Below, piece by piece: positions 58,550-64,000 of a stretch of 64,000 nucleotides of DNA. Each line of letters starts with the position of its first letter. Positions within the stretch are counted from its first letter, which is position 1. The translations under genes and the position numbers were made by a program. The notes below the pieces were generated by a model. That model did no database searches and was not told where the DNA came from. It saw only the letters and a list, made by a program, of their open reading frames with translations. Source of the stretch: Thunnus maccoyii (Eukaryota > Chordata > Actinopteri > Scombriformes > Scombridae); NCBI RefSeq assembly GCF_910596095.1, contig NC_056545.1:101001-165000 (forward strand), in the 5' to 3' direction.

Positions 58550-58660
58550 CTAACATGCTAACATGCTCTACTCTCTACAGTTCCCTGTGATCCTGCCGTT
58601 TCCAAGGAAACACCAATCACACAGCAGCCGTCAGTGGATGCAGAAGACATCTACGTGTGA
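55901..58660 (+). CDS. CD2/SLAM-like Ig receptor, single V domain, tyrosine tail (5' end missing)
   Basis: Exons 55901-56195, 57069-57224, 58425-58502 and 58581-58660 join in phase 1 throughout, ending in TGA. Exon 1 is one Ig V-like domain: Trp in HVNWDHN, then [16 protein letters not shown] and [12 protein letters not shown] (the D-x-G-x-Y motif). The usual B-strand Cys is absent (VVLTSD), as in N-terminal domains of the CD2 family. Exon 2 gives a Ser run (about 13), a membrane helix ([18 protein letters not shown]) and a stop-transfer RRRRSQRMR. The tail carries EENVYMTM (YxxM), ECDYVPC and a C-terminal EDIYV. No second (C2) Ig domain lies between exons 1 and 2. It is probably a leukocyte surface receptor; ligand and orthologue unknown. 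The leader exon is uncertain. Confidence 0.8.
56204..56450. repeat. GTAC/GTAGTACAC palindromic minisatellite at the Ig exon donor
   Basis: About 12 units of AGTACACACTACTGTACTGT and similar, beginning 9 bases after the donor of the Ig exon (GAAG|GTCAGAAG). GTACTACAGTAC and GTACTGTAGTAC are hairpin-forming. Confidence 0.9.
56525..56772. repeat. About 62-bp AT-rich repeat, four copies
   Basis: Four copies of a unit containing TTTATTATTTATATATATTT and TCCAGCTGTTGTTTATAAAC, in the intron between the Ig and membrane exons. Reads as short ORFs in one frame; non-coding. Confidence 0.9.
57340..58398 (-). mobile_element. L2-like LINE copy 3, internally deleted, in the receptor intron
   Basis: Closely related to copy 1 (12330-14150). 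Minus-strand frames include [46 protein letters not shown] and [20 protein letters not shown]. At about 57740 sequence equivalent to copy 1 position 12806 joins that of 13501, deleting about 700 bp of the RT C-terminal region. It lies between the membrane exon and the first tail exon, opposite to the gene. Confidence 0.88.
58505..58548. repeat. (CA)n tract at a receptor tail donor
   Basis: About 21 CA units starting 3 bases into the intron after the CDY exon (TATG|GTACACAC). Confidence 0.9.
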
Positions 58661-58784
58661 CGACCAATCAGAGCTCATCTTGTTGTCCGTGTGCTGCGTC
58701 TGTCTGAACACCGACTCACCTTTACTCTGCCTTCACCGACTCACCTGCTCTGCATTTTTCAATCCTTTGTTTTTATAAAAATAC

Positions 58785-58790
58785 AATAAA
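58785..58790 (+). terminator. Polyadenylation signal of the receptor gene
   Basis: AATAAA, 125 nt after the stop codon, followed by CTTGGCATGT. Confidence 0.65.
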
Positions 58791-58799
58791 CTTGGCATG

Positions 58800-59790
58800 T
58801 CGCCGCTGTAATCTTTTCAAATGTTTAGTTTCAGCCCAAACATTGATTATTGATTGAATGATTGATAAATACCATGTTCCTTCAGCTCTCAGTTATGTGA
58901 TGTTTTAATGTTTTAAATGGGTAGATTTGATGCAGCAGCTTCTCTCATCACTCTGTTGGGCCTCAAACCGCGAGGTCACACAGAGAAGGCCTTCGTGTAC
59001 CCGCTGAGGTCCGACCACGCGGTGCTCTTTCCTTTGTTTCCTCCGAGACAAAGCAACAGCGCCACAACGCTGCTAACAGACAATCCCTCCCTCCTTGACT
59101 TTAATTTGATCCATAATAACAGTTCAACACATTTATATTTTACATCATTTATCCTCATTTACATTCAGTCACATGTGAGGCTGAAAATTCCTGAGCGTCG
59201 GGTTTGATATGAGTTACATCATTTCCATTTTCCCTGAAACATTTAGCCAAATACATATTTTCCAGTGTTCAAAAGACACTCTGATCATATTCTGGGTTAT
59301 TAAATAATGAATTCACTATCAGAATATCAAACAATACAGATGCAAATAATCAATAAATAATATAAACGCATTCTGTGAGTAGAAATGGTTCCTGTGCCTC
59401 TGAGCAGGACACAGTATAAATGCAGAATGCAGGTTGTTATTTATGTTTGTTAAACAGGTAACAGCTGCAGAGAGGAAACAGCTGCTGCAGTGATAACTGT
59501 GAACATTTATTAGTATTAATCAGAAGTTTCTACAGCTGTTAAAACTGACTGACAGCTGATCAGCTGTGATCAGAAACGGACGTCGCTTCGGACCTCGACT
59601 GGTTATTTCTTTTCTACCATCTATTAACGTAGCCTTCCTCTCTCACCATGCGCCACAGAGATGTCCCTGTGACCCAGGGCTTCTGAAACAAACACCTGAT
59701 GTAGACAGAGCAGCTCAGAAAACCTCATTCCACTCAGTCCTCCTTTACTCCTGGTCTATGGACCTGCCAATAAACTGCAAACAAAACAGA
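58800..59790. other. Unassigned region
   Basis: Contains an open frame at 58917-59207 with no recognised motif. Nothing else gene-like was seen. It may be retroelement-derived since a LINE fragment follows. Confidence 0.4.
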
Positions 59791-59799
59791 ATTTATCTA

Positions 59800-64000
<4,201 letters not shown>

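Noticed and set aside
58917-59207. 96-aa open frame after the receptor gene
   Set aside because: No motif, no splice context and no recognised family; kept as unassigned.

Overview
The window is vertebrate, almost certainly teleost fish, nuclear DNA. The genes have short GT-AG introns and vertebrate orthologues. The transposon remains are fish-type L2/CR1-like LINEs. An exceptional share of the sequence, roughly 40% by eye, is tandem repeat (minisatellite and microsatellite). The species cannot be named from sequence alone.

Layout. (1) 1-2.5 kb: decayed LINE with a MITE-like inverted-repeat element. (2) 2.6-4.2 kb, minus: the first two coding exons of an SLC22-type organic-ion transporter, which runs off the left edge. 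(3) 5.9-12.1 kb: three minisatellite fields, including a 4.2-kb array of 14/17-bp units that is open in all three forward frames but is not a gene. (4) 12.1-14.8 kb, minus: a 5'-truncated L2-like LINE. (5) 17.2-26.0 kb, minus: a complete deoxycytidine kinase gene (dck), 8 coding exons, 262 aa. (6) 28.0-34.1 kb, plus: a complete prefoldin subunit 1 gene (pfdn1), 4 exons, 122 aa, divergent from dck. (7) 34.6-45.1 kb, minus: a complete ttc1 gene (three-TPR co-chaperone), 7 coding exons plus a 5' untranslated exon, 418 aa, convergent with pfdn1. (8) 46.0-55.5 kb: an inverted partial duplication of the 5' half of ttc1, whose 21-bp intronic minisatellite has grown from about 5 units to nearly 6 kb, plus a second smaller inverted pair. 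(9) 54.4-58.7 kb, plus: a CD2/SLAM-like single-Ig receptor with a tyrosine-motif tail and an L2 copy in one intron. (10) 58.8-64 kb: LINE fragments, a 9-bp minisatellite and unassigned AT-rich DNA.

The genes do not form one pathway. dck salvages deoxynucleosides, pfdn1 and ttc1 both serve protein folding (prefoldin and Hsp70/Hsp90 co-chaperone), and the transporter and immune receptor flank them. The main unusual signal is where the minisatellites lie. Many begin at or within a few bases of splice sites, and their units look like copies of the local 5' or 3' splice signal. Several 3' splice sites consequently have AG-free pyrimidine tracts of about 300-900 nt. The coordinates and reading frames of dck, pfdn1, ttc1 and the receptor tail were checked by hand for splice phase. 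Family assignments rest on remembered protein sequences, with no database search.
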